In this document: positions 1 to 8,280 of the stretch, in pieces | How positions within the stretch are numbered: the first letter of the stretch is position 1 | Layout of the letters: every line of letters starts with the position of its first letter | From: Amycolatopsis sp. CA-126428 | GTDB lineage: Bacteria; Actinomycetota; Actinomycetes; Mycobacteriales; Pseudonocardiaceae | Assembly: GCF_002904335.1 (NCBI RefSeq) | Contig: NZ_PPHF01000070.1 | Coordinates: 1-64,000, forward strand | DNA: 64,000 bases | Reading direction: 5' to 3' | Translations under genes and position numbers: made by a program | The notes under the pieces: generated by a model | Database searches by the model: none | What the model was told of the DNA's origin: nothing | What the model saw: only the letters and a program-made list of their open reading frames with translations

Positions 1-83
1 TCGCGATCCGCGAGAGCTTGGTTCGTGTCCCGGTGGCCACCCGGTTTCCCTGGCGACTTGGAGAACTTTACACCCCTCCGGAG

Positions 84-143
84 GGCCCGGAACAGGGGGG
101 TACCTTAACCGCGTTCCCGCAGGTCAGGCCCCTGTTCCGGGCC
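84..143 (-). terminator. inverted repeat downstream of tyrS
   Basis: Two perfect 15-nt arms (84-98 and 129-143, GGCCCGGAACAGGGG and its complement) are separated by 30 nt, just past the tyrS stop. This could end tyrS transcription or be part of a structured leader of something to the left of the window. There is no T-run, so function is inferred. The remaining bases 1-83 show no gene that I recognise. Confidence 0.4.
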
Positions 144-154
144 GCCGGAGGCGG

Positions 155-1429
155 TCAGCCGCCGAGCGCGACGCCGGCGACGTTCCGCTTGCCCTTGCGG
201 ACCACGAGCCACTTGCCGTGGAGGGCGTCCTCGCGGGACGGCTTCCAGTCCTCGTCCGCGATCTTCACGTTGTTGACGTACGCGCCGCCCTCCTTGAGGG
301 TGCGGCGCGCGGCGCCCTTGCTGTCCACCAATCCCCCGGCGAGCAGCAGGTCGACGATCGTCGGCTCGGCCGCCGGGTCGACCTTGCCGTTCGGGACCTC
401 GGCCATCACCGCGTCGAGGGTGCGTTCGTCCAGTTCGGCGAGTTCGCCGCGGCCGAACAGCGCCTGGCTGGCGTTGATCACCTGCCGGGTCTGCTCCTCG
501 CCGTGGACGAGGGTGGTGAACTCCTCCGCCAGCCGCTTCTGCGCGGCTCGCAGCTGCGGGCGCTGTTCGGTGTCCGCCGCCAGTGCGGCGATCTCCTCCT
601 GGTTGAGGAAGGTGAACATCCGCAGGTAGCGGATGACGTCGGCGTCACCCACATTGACGAAGTACTGGTACCAGGCGTACGGCGAGGTCATCTCCGGGTC
701 GAGCCAGAGGTTCCCGCCGCCCGTCGACTTCCCGAACTTGCGCCCCTCGGCGTCGGTGACCAGCGGCGCGGTCAGCGCGTGCACGCCCGCCCCGTCGGTC
801 CGCCGGATCAGGTCGACGCCGCCGACGAGGTTGCCCCACTGGTCGGAGCCACCGACCTGCAGCTTGCAGCCGTACTGGCGGTGCAGCTGCAGGTAGTCCT
901 GCGACTGCAGGAGCAGGTAGCTGAACTCGGTGTACGACATGCCGTCGCCCTCGAGCCGCCGCTTCACCGTCTCCCGGTTCAGCATGACGTTGATCGAGAA
1001 GTGCTTCCCGATGTCGCGCAGGAACTCGAGGGACGTCTGCTGCCCGGTCCAGTTCAGGTTGTTCTCGACGATCGCGCCGGTCGCCGAGTCGTCGAAGTCG
1101 ACGAACCGTTCGAGCTGGCCGCGGATGCGCCCGGCCCACTCGGCGACGACGTCGAGGGTGTTCAGCGTGCGCTCCCCGGTGTCGCGCGGGTCGCCGATCA
1201 TCCCGGTCGCGCCGCCGGCCAGCACGATCGGCCGGTGCCCGGCGCGCTGGAAGCGCTTGAGCATGAGCAGCGGGACGAGGTTGCCGGCGTGCAGGCTGGG
1301 TGCGGTCGGGTCGAAGCCGCAATAGAGCGTCACGGGACCCTGGTCGAGCTCGCGCCGGAGGGCGTCGATGTCGGTGGACTGCGCGATCAGGCCGCGCCAG
1401 GACAGCTCGTCGAGGATGTGTTCGCTCAC
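155..1429 (-). CDS. tyrS: tyrosyl-tRNA synthetase
   Basis: Class I aminoacyl-tRNA synthetase that charges tRNA-Tyr in the cytoplasm; 424 residues, the normal bacterial TyrS length. The HIGH-type motif is PSLHAGNLVP (44-53), the tyrosine-binding segment is GSDQWGN (194-200), and the KMSKS loop appears as KFGKS (231-235). A C-terminal S4 RNA-binding domain occupies about 355-420. The GTG start is preceded by a GGGAGG ribosome binding site. It lies 32 nt downstream of the DNA glycosylase gene on the same strand, so the two are probably co-transcribed. Confidence 0.97.
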   Translation of the reverse strand: MSEHILDELSWRGLIAQSTDIDALRRELDQGPVTLYCGFDPTAPSLHAGNLVPLLMLKRFQRAGHRPIVLAGGATGMIGDPRDTGERTLNTLDVVAEWAGRIRGQLERFVDFDDSATGAIVENNLNWTGQQTSLEFLRDIGKHFSINVMLNRETVKRRLEGDGMSYTEFSYLLLQSQDYLQLHRQYGCKLQVGGSDQWGNLVGGVDLIRRTDGAGVHALTAPLVTDAEGRKFGKSTGGGNLWLDPEMTSPYAWYQYFVNVGDADVIRYLRMFTFLNQEEIAALAADTEQRPQLRAAQKRLAEEFTTLVHGEEQTRQVINASQALFGRGELAELDERTLDAVMAEVPNGKVDPAAEPTIVDLLLAGGLVDSKGAARRTLKEGGAYVNNVKIADEDWKPSREDALHGKWLVVRKGKRNVAGVALGG

Positions 1430-1461
1430 GCCTGTAGATCCTCCCGCACCAGGTCAACCGA

Positions 1462-2100
1462 CTAACTGGCGGGTCGGACCCGCCGCTTGCCGCCGCGGCG
1501 GTAGGTGGACACGGCGGGCGAGCCGTCGACCCAGAACCGCCACGGCGTGTCCATCGCCATCGCGACGCCGACGCGCGGGCCGCTGCGGACCCGCTCGGCC
1601 GGCACCCGCTCGCCGACCCGCAGCCGGACCGGCGACGACGGGTCGGTGAGGTCGACGCCGTTCTCCTGCCGGTCGATGCGCAGCACCGACGTGAGGATCG
1701 CCGGGCCCTTGGCGAGTTCGCCGGTCCCCCGCGCGTTCGGCCGCCGCTTGCGGACGACGTCGAGACCGCTGACGACTTCGCCCGCCCGTAGCAGCACCGC
1801 GCCGGCCACGCCGTCCTGCGAGCCGACGATGTTCGCGCAGAAGTGCATCCCGTAGACGAAGTACACGTACAGGTGCCCCGCGGGCCCCCACATCACGGCG
1901 TTGCGCGGGGTCCGGCCGCGGTAGCAGTGCGACGCCGGGTCGTCCTCGCCGCGGTAGGCCTCGACTTCGACCAGCCGGACGCCCACGGTGCCGTCGGGGC
2001 CGTCGGCCTCCAGGACCGAGCCGAGCAGCAGGTGGGCCAGGTCGACCGGATCGAGCGCGAGTTCGTCGCGGGTGAACAACCGGCCTGCGTCGCCGCTCAA
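1462..2100 (-). CDS. DNA-3-methyladenine glycosylase (MPG/AAG family)
   Basis: Base excision repair enzyme that removes alkylated purines. The 212-residue product has the AAG-family features RLVEVEAYRGEDDPASHCYR and a downstream GPAGHLYVYFVYGMHFCANIV segment; the family forms a single alpha/beta domain. I chose the TTG start at 2100-2098 because GGAGAGG lies 8-9 nt upstream. The frame stays open to 2160, but that upstream TTG falls inside a palindromic operator and is unlikely to be used. It is divergent from the SRPBCC/TetR operon and shares its promoter region, so the TetR protein may affect it too. Probably an operon with tyrS. Confidence 0.9.
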   Translation of the reverse strand: MSGDAGRLFTRDELALDPVDLAHLLLGSVLEADGPDGTVGVRLVEVEAYRGEDDPASHCYRGRTPRNAVMWGPAGHLYVYFVYGMHFCANIVGSQDGVAGAVLLRAGEVVSGLDVVRKRRPNARGTGELAKGPAILTSVLRIDRQENGVDLTDPSSPVRLRVGERVPAERVRSGPRVGVAMAMDTPWRFWVDGSPAVSTYRRGGKRRVRPAS

Positions 2101-2144
2101 ACGGGGTTCCTCTCCTCGGCTGCCTGGCGCGCCCACCCTAACCC

Positions 2145-2196
2145 TTGAGCGATCGCTCAAACTACTTCTCTACAGTCGTTTTGAGCAGTCGCTCAA
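2145..2196. promoter_or_regulatory. twin palindromic operators, probable TetR sites
   Basis: TTGAGCGATCGCTCAA (2145-2160) is a perfect 16-bp palindrome. TTGAGCAGTCGCTCAA (2181-2196) has the same arms with a different centre, 36 bp away. A -10-like TACAGT (2171-2176) lies between them. The sites sit in the divergent promoter of the glycosylase gene and the SRPBCC-DUF4166-TetR operon, the usual position for autoregulation by a TetR-family repressor. Binding by the TetR at 3306-3956 is inferred. Confidence 0.75.
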
Positions 2197-2215
2197 ACTC
2201 TGAGGGGAGCAGGAG

Positions 2216-2770
2216 ATGCGACCGAAGGCGCTCTACGTGGAGACCGTGATCCGCACGGACCTCGACACCCTCTGGCGGCACACCCAGGACCCGGTCCTGC
2301 ACCGCCGCTGGGACCTCCGCTTCGCCGAGATCGCTCCGATCGACGGTCTTGACGGCCACTTCCGCTACGTCTCGCGGTTCCTCGGCGTCACGGTCGCCGG
2401 CGTCGGGGTGAGCGCGGCGTCGCGGGACTGGCCGGACGGCTCGCGCACGTCGGTGCTGCGGTTCGCCTCCGCCGACCCGCTGTCGCTGATCAGCTCGGGC
2501 GCCGGTTTCCGGCGCTACACACCGGTCTCCGGCGGCGTCCGGTTCGTCACCGGCTTCGACTACGGCACCCGCTGGGGACGCTTCGGACGGCTGGCCGACC
2601 GGGTGTTCCGGCCGGTGTTCGGCTGGCTGACGGCGTGGTCGTTCGACCGGCTGCGGCTTTGGCTGGAGACCGGCATCCCGCCGGAGGACCAGCCCCTGAC
2701 CGCGCCCTCGGCCGCCCGCTGCGGCCGGACGCGGCCCCGCGACCAGGTGACTGCCGGAGCGTCGTCGTGA
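2216..2770 (+). CDS. SRPBCC-family protein
   Basis: 184-residue protein of the START/Bet v1-like (SRPBCC) superfamily, judged from the N-terminal pattern with a charged first strand, 'DLDTLWRHTQDPVLHRRWDLRF', followed by an aromatic-rich antiparallel sheet and a final helix with DRLRLWLE. The superfamily binds hydrophobic ligands; no substrate can be named. A strong GGGGAGCAGGAG ribosome binding site precedes the ATG. The gene is first of a three-gene operon and its stop overlaps the GTG of the DUF4166 gene (GTGA). Expression is likely controlled by the palindromes just upstream. Confidence 0.8.
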   Translation: MRPKALYVETVIRTDLDTLWRHTQDPVLHRRWDLRFAEIAPIDGLDGHFRYVSRFLGVTVAGVGVSAASRDWPDGSRTSVLRFASADPLSLISSGAGFRRYTPVSGGVRFVTGFDYGTRWGRFGRLADRVFRPVFGWLTAWSFDRLRLWLETGIPPEDQPLTAPSAARCGRTRPRDQVTAGASS

Positions 2771-3306
2771 CCGGCGTCTTCGAACGCACGCTCGGGGCGG
2801 ATTTCGCGAACCTGCACCCCCGGATGCGGGAGCGGCTCGCCCTGTCGGACGGGCTCGGGATGATCGGCCACGGCGTGATGGACCGGATCTGGCGCGGCCC
2901 CGGCTTCACCCTGCCGTTCCGGTGGCTCGGGTCGGCGTGGCACATCCTGTTCCCCGAGCGCGGCCGGAACGTGCCGTTCACCATCGAGAACTACCCGTAC
3001 CTGGACGGGCACGGCCGCGAAACGGTGTCCTTCGTGCGGACCTTCGAGTTCCCGGGGCGGCGCCGGCGGTTCGACGCCCAGATGGTGCACAGCACCGGAC
3101 GCGGGCTCGTCGACTACCTGGGGACCCACCGGCACCTCGCGGTGACCGTCCGGCCGGACGGCGGGTTCCGGATCGAGGTCACGGTGGTCCATCCCCGCTT
3201 CGGGCCGGTGTTCGGCTACGCGGGCGGCTTCAGCGCCCGGTTCGTCGACGTCGGCCGCGGGGTGAGCGGCGCGGTCAAGCCGCTTCGTGAGAAGGTCATG
3301 GACTGA
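2767..3306 (+). CDS. DUF4166 domain protein
   Basis: 179-residue protein resembling DUF4166, a domain often seen fused to or next to SRPBCC or saccharopine dehydrogenase-like proteins. Recognisable features are an N-terminal LHPRMRERL segment, a central RGRNVPFTIENYPYLD and a C-terminal VTVVHPRFGPVFGYAG block. No enzymatic function is established for the family that I know of. I chose the GTG at 2767 because it overlaps the upstream TGA; the frame is open further upstream but that part is antisense-like and arginine/proline rich. Its stop overlaps the TetR start (TGATG), indicating translational coupling. Confidence 0.8.
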   Translation: MTGVFERTLGADFANLHPRMRERLALSDGLGMIGHGVMDRIWRGPGFTLPFRWLGSAWHILFPERGRNVPFTIENYPYLDGHGRETVSFVRTFEFPGRRRRFDAQMVHSTGRGLVDYLGTHRHLAVTVRPDGGFRIEVTVVHPRFGPVFGYAGGFSARFVDVGRGVSGAVKPLREKVMD

Positions 3307-3956
3307 TGGGCACCGGCCGGAACTCCAGTTCGCAGGACACGAAGCAGCGGCTCGTGGACGGCGTACTGGAAGTCGTCCGGCAGCAGGGCATCACCGCCGT
3401 TTCCGCCCGGTCGGTCGCCAGTGCCGCGGGCGCGAACCAGGCGCTGGTCTTCTACCACTTCGGCAGCGTCGAGGAACTCGTCGCGCAGGCGTGCCTCTCC
3501 GCGACGGAGGCCCGGGTCGCCCTCTACCGGGACCGGTTCGCGGCCGTGGCCACGGTCGGCGAACTGCTGGCGCTCGGGCGGGAGATCCGGACCGCGGAAC
3601 GCGCGGAAGGCAACCTGGCCCTCCTGGCCCAGACGTTGGCCGGGGCCCAGGGCAGCGAACGGCTCGCCCAAGCGACCCGCGAGGGCCTGGACAAGTGGAT
3701 CACCGAAGTCCGGGTGGCTCTCGAGCGCGTGCTCGAGGGGTCGCCGCTGGCCGAGCTCGCGGATCCCGACGGGCTGGCCCACGCCGTGTCCACCGGGTTC
3801 CTCGGGCTGACCCTGTTCGACACGGTCGACCCCGACGGCGCCGAGCAGGCCGTCGCCGCGCTGGAGCGGCTGGCCGTGCTCGTCGACGTCCTCGACGGGC
3901 TCGGCCCGGTGGCCACGCGGGCCGTCCGGGCCAAGCTCCGCAAGACCCTCAGTTGA
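3306..3956 (+). CDS. TetR-family transcriptional regulator
   Basis: 216-residue repressor-type protein. The N-terminal helix-turn-helix domain covers about residues 12-58, with the recognition region SARSVASAAGANQALVFYHF typical of TetR. The rest is an all-helical ligand-binding and dimerisation domain without a recognisable ligand signature. It is the last gene of the SRPBCC-DUF4166 operon and overlaps the DUF4166 stop by one base. The twin palindromes at 2145-2196 are the obvious candidate binding sites. Its 3' end overlaps the convergent argH by 8 nt. Confidence 0.9.
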   Translation: MGTGRNSSSQDTKQRLVDGVLEVVRQQGITAVSARSVASAAGANQALVFYHFGSVEELVAQACLSATEARVALYRDRFAAVATVGELLALGREIRTAERAEGNLALLAQTLAGAQGSERLAQATREGLDKWITEVRVALERVLEGSPLAELADPDGLAHAVSTGFLGLTLFDTVDPDGAEQAVAALERLAVLVDVLDGLGPVATRAVRAKLRKTLS

Positions 3957-5364
3957 GCCACTGGCGTGCCGCGGTGACACGCTCCTCGAGCCGGGCGCGC
4001 TGCTCGCCCACGCGCACCGGCGCCGTGCCGCCCCGGGCGTCACGGGACTTCACCGAGCCTTCGACGGTCAGGACCTCACGGACCGCGGGGGTGAGCGCCG
4101 GATTGATCTTCTCGAACTCTTCGTCGGTCAGCGCGTCCAGGCCGACGCCGCGGGCCTCGGCGACCCGGACGCTCTCGCCCGCCGCTTCGTGCGCGACGCG
4201 GAACGGCACGCCCTGGCGCACCAGCCATTCGGCGATGTCGGTGGCCAGGGTGAAGCCGGCCGGCGCCAGCTCGGCGAGCCGGTCGGTGTGGAAGGTGAGC
4301 GTTTCGAGCATGCCGGCGATCGCCGGGAACAGGAGCTCGAGCTGCTCGACCGAGTCGAACACCGGCTCCTTGTCCTCCTGCAGGTCGCGGTTGTAGGCCA
4401 GCGGCTGCGCCTTGAGGGTGGCCAGCAGGCCGGTGAGGTTGCCGATCAGCCGGCCCGCCTTGCCGCGCGTCAGCTCCGCGACGTCCGGGTTCTTCTTCTG
4501 CGGCATGATCGAGCTGCCGGTGGCCCAGGCGTCGTCCAGCGTGACGTACCCGAACTCGGCGGTGTTCCAGATGATCACCTCTTCGGCGATCCGGGACAGG
4601 TTCACCGCGAGCATCGCGACGGCAAAGGCGAACTCGGCGACGAAGTCACGCGAAGCGGTGCCGTCGATGGAGTTTTCGACGCTGGTGGCGAAGCCCAGCT
4701 CCTCGGCCACGGCTTCGGGGTCGAGCCCCAGCGACGAGCCGGCGAGGGCCCCCGAGCCGTACGGTGACTCGGCCGTACGGGCGTCCCAGTCCTGCAGCCG
4801 CGAGACGTCGCGCAGCAGCGCCTGGCCGTGGGCCATCAGGTGGTGGGCGAGCAGCACCGGCTGGGCGTGCTGCAGGTGCGTGCGGCCGGGCAGGATCGCG
4901 TCCGGGTGCCGCTTCGCCTGCGACACCAGCGCGTCGATGACCTCCAGGGTGCCCGCGACGACCCGGCGGGCGGCGTCGCGCAGCCACATCCGGAACAGCG
5001 TGGCCACCTGGTCGTTGCGCGAGCGGCCGGCGCGCAGCTTGCCGCCGAGCTCGGTGCCCGCGCGCTCGAGCAGGCCGCGTTCGAGGGCCGTGTGCACGTC
5101 CTCGTCGGCGATCGTCGGGGTGAACGTCCCCGAAGCGACGTCCTGGGCGAGCGTGTCCAGCGCGGCCAGCATGCCGGTCAGCTCGTCGTCGGTGAGCAGG
5201 CCCGCCTTGCGCAGCACCCGAGCGTGCGCCCGCGACCCGGCGATGTCGTAGGGCGCCAGGCGCCAGTCGAAGTGCGTCGACGCGCTCAGCGCGGCCATGG
5301 CCTCCGCCGGACCGCTGGCGAACCGGCCGCCCCACAGCTGCACCGGCTGCTCGTTCCCGCTCAC
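3949..5364 (-). CDS. argH: argininosuccinate lyase
   Basis: Last enzyme of arginine biosynthesis: cleaves argininosuccinate to arginine and fumarate. The 471-residue product has the fumarase/aspartase superfamily signature GSSIMPQKKNPD (283-294) with the flexible catalytic Ser284, plus RAGRSRNDQ (111-119) and RTHLQHAQP (161-169). The GTG start has GAGGAG upstream. It lies 30 nt after the argG-like gene and is the last gene of the arg operon. Its 3' end overlaps the convergent TetR gene by 8 nt with no terminator visible between them. Confidence 0.97.
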   Translation of the reverse strand: MSGNEQPVQLWGGRFASGPAEAMAALSASTHFDWRLAPYDIAGSRAHARVLRKAGLLTDDELTGMLAALDTLAQDVASGTFTPTIADEDVHTALERGLLERAGTELGGKLRAGRSRNDQVATLFRMWLRDAARRVVAGTLEVIDALVSQAKRHPDAILPGRTHLQHAQPVLLAHHLMAHGQALLRDVSRLQDWDARTAESPYGSGALAGSSLGLDPEAVAEELGFATSVENSIDGTASRDFVAEFAFAVAMLAVNLSRIAEEVIIWNTAEFGYVTLDDAWATGSSIMPQKKNPDVAELTRGKAGRLIGNLTGLLATLKAQPLAYNRDLQEDKEPVFDSVEQLELLFPAIAGMLETLTFHTDRLAELAPAGFTLATDIAEWLVRQGVPFRVAHEAAGESVRVAEARGVGLDALTDEEFEKINPALTPAVREVLTVEGSVKSRDARGGTAPVRVGEQRARLEERVTAARQWLN

Positions 5365-5394
5365 TGTTCTCGCTTCTCCTCGGTGTTCGTGGGT

Positions 5395-5658
5395 TCAGGC
5401 GACCGTGATCCGGCCGTCGTACAGGACCAGGCGGACACTGGCATATCCGCGGCCGGTCCGCCGTTCGAGTGCGGCGCACGCTTCGCCGCGCCCGATTCTC
5501 TGCGCTTCGCCACGCGCGCTCAACATCCGGCGCGCTTCGGCGACGGAGACCGTCTCGCCGTCGATCGCCACCGGGATCCCGTGGTCGAACGTGATCACGA
5601 CCTCGTCCGGCGCGAGGAACTCGCCCTCGGCCGGGAAGATGTCGGCGATCGCGATCAT
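5395..5658 (-). CDS. miniature argininosuccinate synthase-like protein (ArgG remnant)
   Basis: 87-residue protein in the place where argG usually lies, between argR and argH. Residues 18-57 (core HGIPVAIDGETVSVAEAR) match the ArgG block that in full-length enzymes reads like ERGVPVSVDGKPVSM, and residues 62-87 (ending VRLVLYDGRITVA) match a block about 100 residues further on near the ArgG C-terminus. The ATP-binding P-loop, the citrulline- and aspartate-binding regions and the C-terminus are missing, so it cannot be a working synthase. The frame is intact and the ATG overlaps the argR stop (ATGA), so it is probably translated. It is either a decaying deletion derivative or a repurposed accessory protein. 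Alignment is from memory of the family. Confidence 0.75.
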   Translation of the reverse strand: MIAIADIFPAEGEFLAPDEVVITFDHGIPVAIDGETVSVAEARRMLSARGEAQRIGRGEACAALERRTGRGYASVRLVLYDGRITVA

Positions 5659-6155
5659 GGCGATCCTTCGTCCGCCGATCGCTGCGCGAGGGCGGCGAAA
5701 CGCTCCGCCAGTTCCTTGCCCGTCAACGGTTCCCGGGCGATGACGGCGACCGTGTCGTCGCCCGCGATCGAGCCGACGACCTCTTCGAGCGCCGCCCGGT
5801 CGATGGCGCTGGCCAGGAACTGCGCCGCGCCCGGCGGTGTCCGCAGCACCATCAGGTTGCCGGACGAGTCCGCCGAGACCATCAGCTCGGCGAGCAGCCG
5901 GGAGAGCCGTGACGTCCCGCCCTGCACCCCGCGCACCGGGCTGCCGTCCTCGGGGATGACGTAGACCGGCGCGCCCGAGTCCGGCCCGCGCAGCTTGACC
6001 GCGCCCAGCTCGTCGAGGTCGCGCGACAGCGTCGCCTGGGTGACCTCGATGCCCTCGGCGGCCAGCAGCTTGGCCAGCTCGGTCTGGCTGCGGATCGTCA
6101 TGGTGGACACCAGTTCGGTGATCCGCGCCTGCCGCCCCACCCGGCTGCTGGTCAT
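5655..6155 (-). CDS. argR: arginine repressor ArgR
   Basis: 166-residue hexameric repressor/activator of arginine genes. The N-terminal winged helix (about 1-75) contains SQTELAKLLAAEGIEVTQAT followed by LSRDLDELGAVK, characteristic of ArgR. The C-terminal oligomerisation and arginine-binding domain has the conserved IAGDDTVAVI segment. The start overlaps the argF stop (ATGA) and its own stop overlaps the ATG of the argG-like gene. It probably binds the ARG-box-like sequence in front of argC, about 5.2 kb upstream in the same operon, giving autoregulation. Confidence 0.95.
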   Translation of the reverse strand: MTSSRVGRQARITELVSTMTIRSQTELAKLLAAEGIEVTQATLSRDLDELGAVKLRGPDSGAPVYVIPEDGSPVRGVQGGTSRLSRLLAELMVSADSSGNLMVLRTPPGAAQFLASAIDRAALEEVVGSIAGDDTVAVIAREPLTGKELAERFAALAQRSADEGSP

Positions 6156-7078
6156 CGCCGGCTCTCTTCGAACAGCCAGACCAGCAGGGCCTTCTGGGCG
6201 TGCAGCCGGTTCTCGGCCTCGTCCCAGACCGCGCTGGCCGGGCCGTCGATCACCTCGTCGGTGATCTCCCAGCCGCGGTGCGCGGGCAGGCAGTGCAGCA
6301 CGATCGCGTCGTCCGCGGCCTTCTTCAGCAGCTCGGCGTTGACCTGCAGGGCGCGGAACGGGCCGACCCGGTCGAGGCCGTCGTTCTCCTGCCCCATCGA
6401 CGTCCACGTGTCGGTGACGAGCACGTCCGCGCCGTCGACCGCCTCGTAGGGGTCGGTGAAGGCGGTGGCCGTGCCGCCCGTCTCCTCGCCGCGCTTCTTG
6501 GCGTCGAGCATGACCTGCTGGTCGGGCTGGAACCCGAGCGGCGAGACGACCCGGACGTGCATCCCGGCGGTGATCCCGCCGAGCAGCAGCGAGTGCGCCA
6601 TGTTGTTGGCGCCGTCGCCGAGGTAGACGAGCTTGAGACCGGCGAGCTCGCCCTTGCGCTCGCGGATCGTCATCAGGTCGGTGAGCACCTGGCACGGGTG
6701 GAACTCGTCGGTGAGCGCGTTGACCACCGGGATCGACGCGGCCGACGCCATCGTCTCGATGCGCTTCTGCGCGAAGGTGCGCCACACGATCCCGTCGACG
6801 TAACGCGAGAGGACCCGCGAAGTGTCCTCGATAGTCTCTTCGCGGCCGAGCTGCATCGAGCGGCCGTCGACGATCACCGGGTGGCCGCCCAGCTGGCTGA
6901 TGCCGACCTCGAACGAGAACCGGGTCCGCGTCGAGTTCTTCTCGAAGATCGCCGTGATGGACTTGCCGGCGAGGATCTTGTTGCCCAGCGGGTCGGCTTT
7001 GAGCGCGTCGGCGAGGTCGAGGATGGCTTTCTGCTCGGCCGGACTGACGTCGTCGTCGCGGAGGAAGTGGCGCAGCAT
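6152..7078 (-). CDS. argF: ornithine carbamoyltransferase
   Basis: Makes citrulline from ornithine and carbamoyl phosphate. The 308-residue product shows the carbamoyl-phosphate site STRTR (49-53), HPCQ (127-130) and the ornithine-site HCLPAHRG (262-269, catalytic Cys263). Length is normal for the anabolic enzyme. The ATG shares one base with the argD stop and its own stop overlaps the argR ATG. The product citrulline needs ArgG and ArgH to become arginine; a complete argG is not in this operon. Confidence 0.97.
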   Translation of the reverse strand: MLRHFLRDDDVSPAEQKAILDLADALKADPLGNKILAGKSITAIFEKNSTRTRFSFEVGISQLGGHPVIVDGRSMQLGREETIEDTSRVLSRYVDGIVWRTFAQKRIETMASAASIPVVNALTDEFHPCQVLTDLMTIRERKGELAGLKLVYLGDGANNMAHSLLLGGITAGMHVRVVSPLGFQPDQQVMLDAKKRGEETGGTATAFTDPYEAVDGADVLVTDTWTSMGQENDGLDRVGPFRALQVNAELLKKAADDAIVLHCLPAHRGWEITDEVIDGPASAVWDEAENRLHAQKALLVWLFEESRR

Positions 7079-8280
7079 CAGTCGGAGTCCTTCGTGGTGG
7101 AGTCGAGCGCGTCAGGGAGGGCGGCGAGGAAGCCCGCGGCCTGCTCGCCGTCGAGGACGAGCGGGGGCGCGAGCCGGACGGCGTCCGGCGCGACCGGGTT
7201 GACGAGGTAGCCCGCGGCCTGGGCGGCCTGGGCGACCGCCGCCGAAACGGGCTGCTTCAGGGCGATGCCGAGCAGCAGCCCGGCGCCGCGCACGCCGGCG
7301 ACGAGCGGGTGGCCCAGCGCCTCGACGCCCGCCGCGATGTCCTTGCCCAGCGTGGCGACGTGGTCGAGGAGGCCCTCGGCGGCGATGGTCTTCAGCACGG
7401 CGAGGCCGGCCGCGCAGCAGACCGGGTTGCCGCCGAAGGTGGTGCCGTGCTGGCCCGGCTTGAGCAGTTCGCCGGCCGCGCCGACGCCGATCACCGCGCC
7501 CAGCGGCAGCCCGCCGCCGAGGCCCTTCGCCAGGGTGATGACGTCCGGGACGATGCCGGCCTGCTGGTAGCCGAACCAGGTGCCGAGCCGGCCGAGACCG
7601 GTCTGCACCTCGTCGAGCACCAGCAGCGTGCCGGTGGCTTTGGTGATTTCGCGGGCGGCCTGCAGGTAGCCGTCCGGCGCCGGGATGACACCCGCCTCCC
7701 CGAGCACCGGCTCCAGGAACACGGCCGCGGTGTCGGTGTCGACGGCGGCCTGGAGCGCCCCGACGTCCCCGAACGGCACGTGCTCCACCCCGGGCACCAG
7801 GGGCTTGAAGGGGTCGCGCTTCGCGGGCTGGCCGGTGAGCGTGAGCGCGCCCAGGGTCCGGCCGTGGAACGCGCCTTCGGCGGCGACCACCTTGGTGCGC
7901 CCGGTCAGCCGGCTGATCTTCAGCGCGGCTTCGTTGGCCTCGGCGCCGGAGTTGACGAACAGCACCTTGCCGTGGCCGGTGAGGCCGGCGACGTCGAGCA
8001 GCGCCTCGGCGAGCTCGACGGCGACGGGGTTGACGTAGAGGTTCGAGGTGTGGCCGAGCCGCTTGATCTGCTCGGTGACGGCCTCGACGATCGCCGGGTG
8101 GGCGTGGCCGAGCGCGTTGACGGCGATGCCGCCGACGAGGTCGACGTACTCCTGGCCGTCGGCGTCCCACACCTTCGCGCCTTCGCCGCGCACCAGCGTC
8201 AGCTTGGGCGTGCCGTAGTTGTCCATCAGGGCGGACTGCCAGTGCGCCTGGCCGTCCACATTGGACGTGAGGTCGGTCAC
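7078..8280 (-). CDS. argD: acetylornithine aminotransferase
   Basis: PLP-dependent class III aminotransferase that converts N-acetylglutamate semialdehyde to N-acetylornithine. The 400-residue product has NSGAEANEAALK (110-121), LVLDEVQTGLGR (220-231) and the PLP-binding lysine K252 in TLAKGLGGGLPLGA. I chose the GTG at 8280 because it overlaps the argB stop (GTGA); the frame runs open upstream into argB antisense-like sequence. It is translationally coupled on both sides. Confidence 0.96.
   Translation of the reverse strand: MTDLTSNVDGQAHWQSALMDNYGTPKLTLVRGEGAKVWDADGQEYVDLVGGIAVNALGHAHPAIVEAVTEQIKRLGHTSNLYVNPVAVELAEALLDVAGLTGHGKVLFVNSGAEANEAALKISRLTGRTKVVAAEGAFHGRTLGALTLTGQPAKRDPFKPLVPGVEHVPFGDVGALQAAVDTDTAAVFLEPVLGEAGVIPAPDGYLQAAREITKATGTLLVLDEVQTGLGRLGTWFGYQQAGIVPDVITLAKGLGGGLPLGAVIGVGAAGELLKPGQHGTTFGGNPVCCAAGLAVLKTIAAEGLLDHVATLGKDIAAGVEALGHPLVAGVRGAGLLLGIALKQPVSAAVAQAAQAAGYLVNPVAPDAVRLAPPLVLDGEQAAGFLAALPDALDSTTKDSD

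Noticed and set aside
1..154. Possible rRNA operon leader or rRNA gene edge at the left end
   Set aside because: A TGTAAAGT-like element and an inverted repeat are seen, but no rRNA or tRNA sequence can be recognised, so only the inverted repeat is reported.
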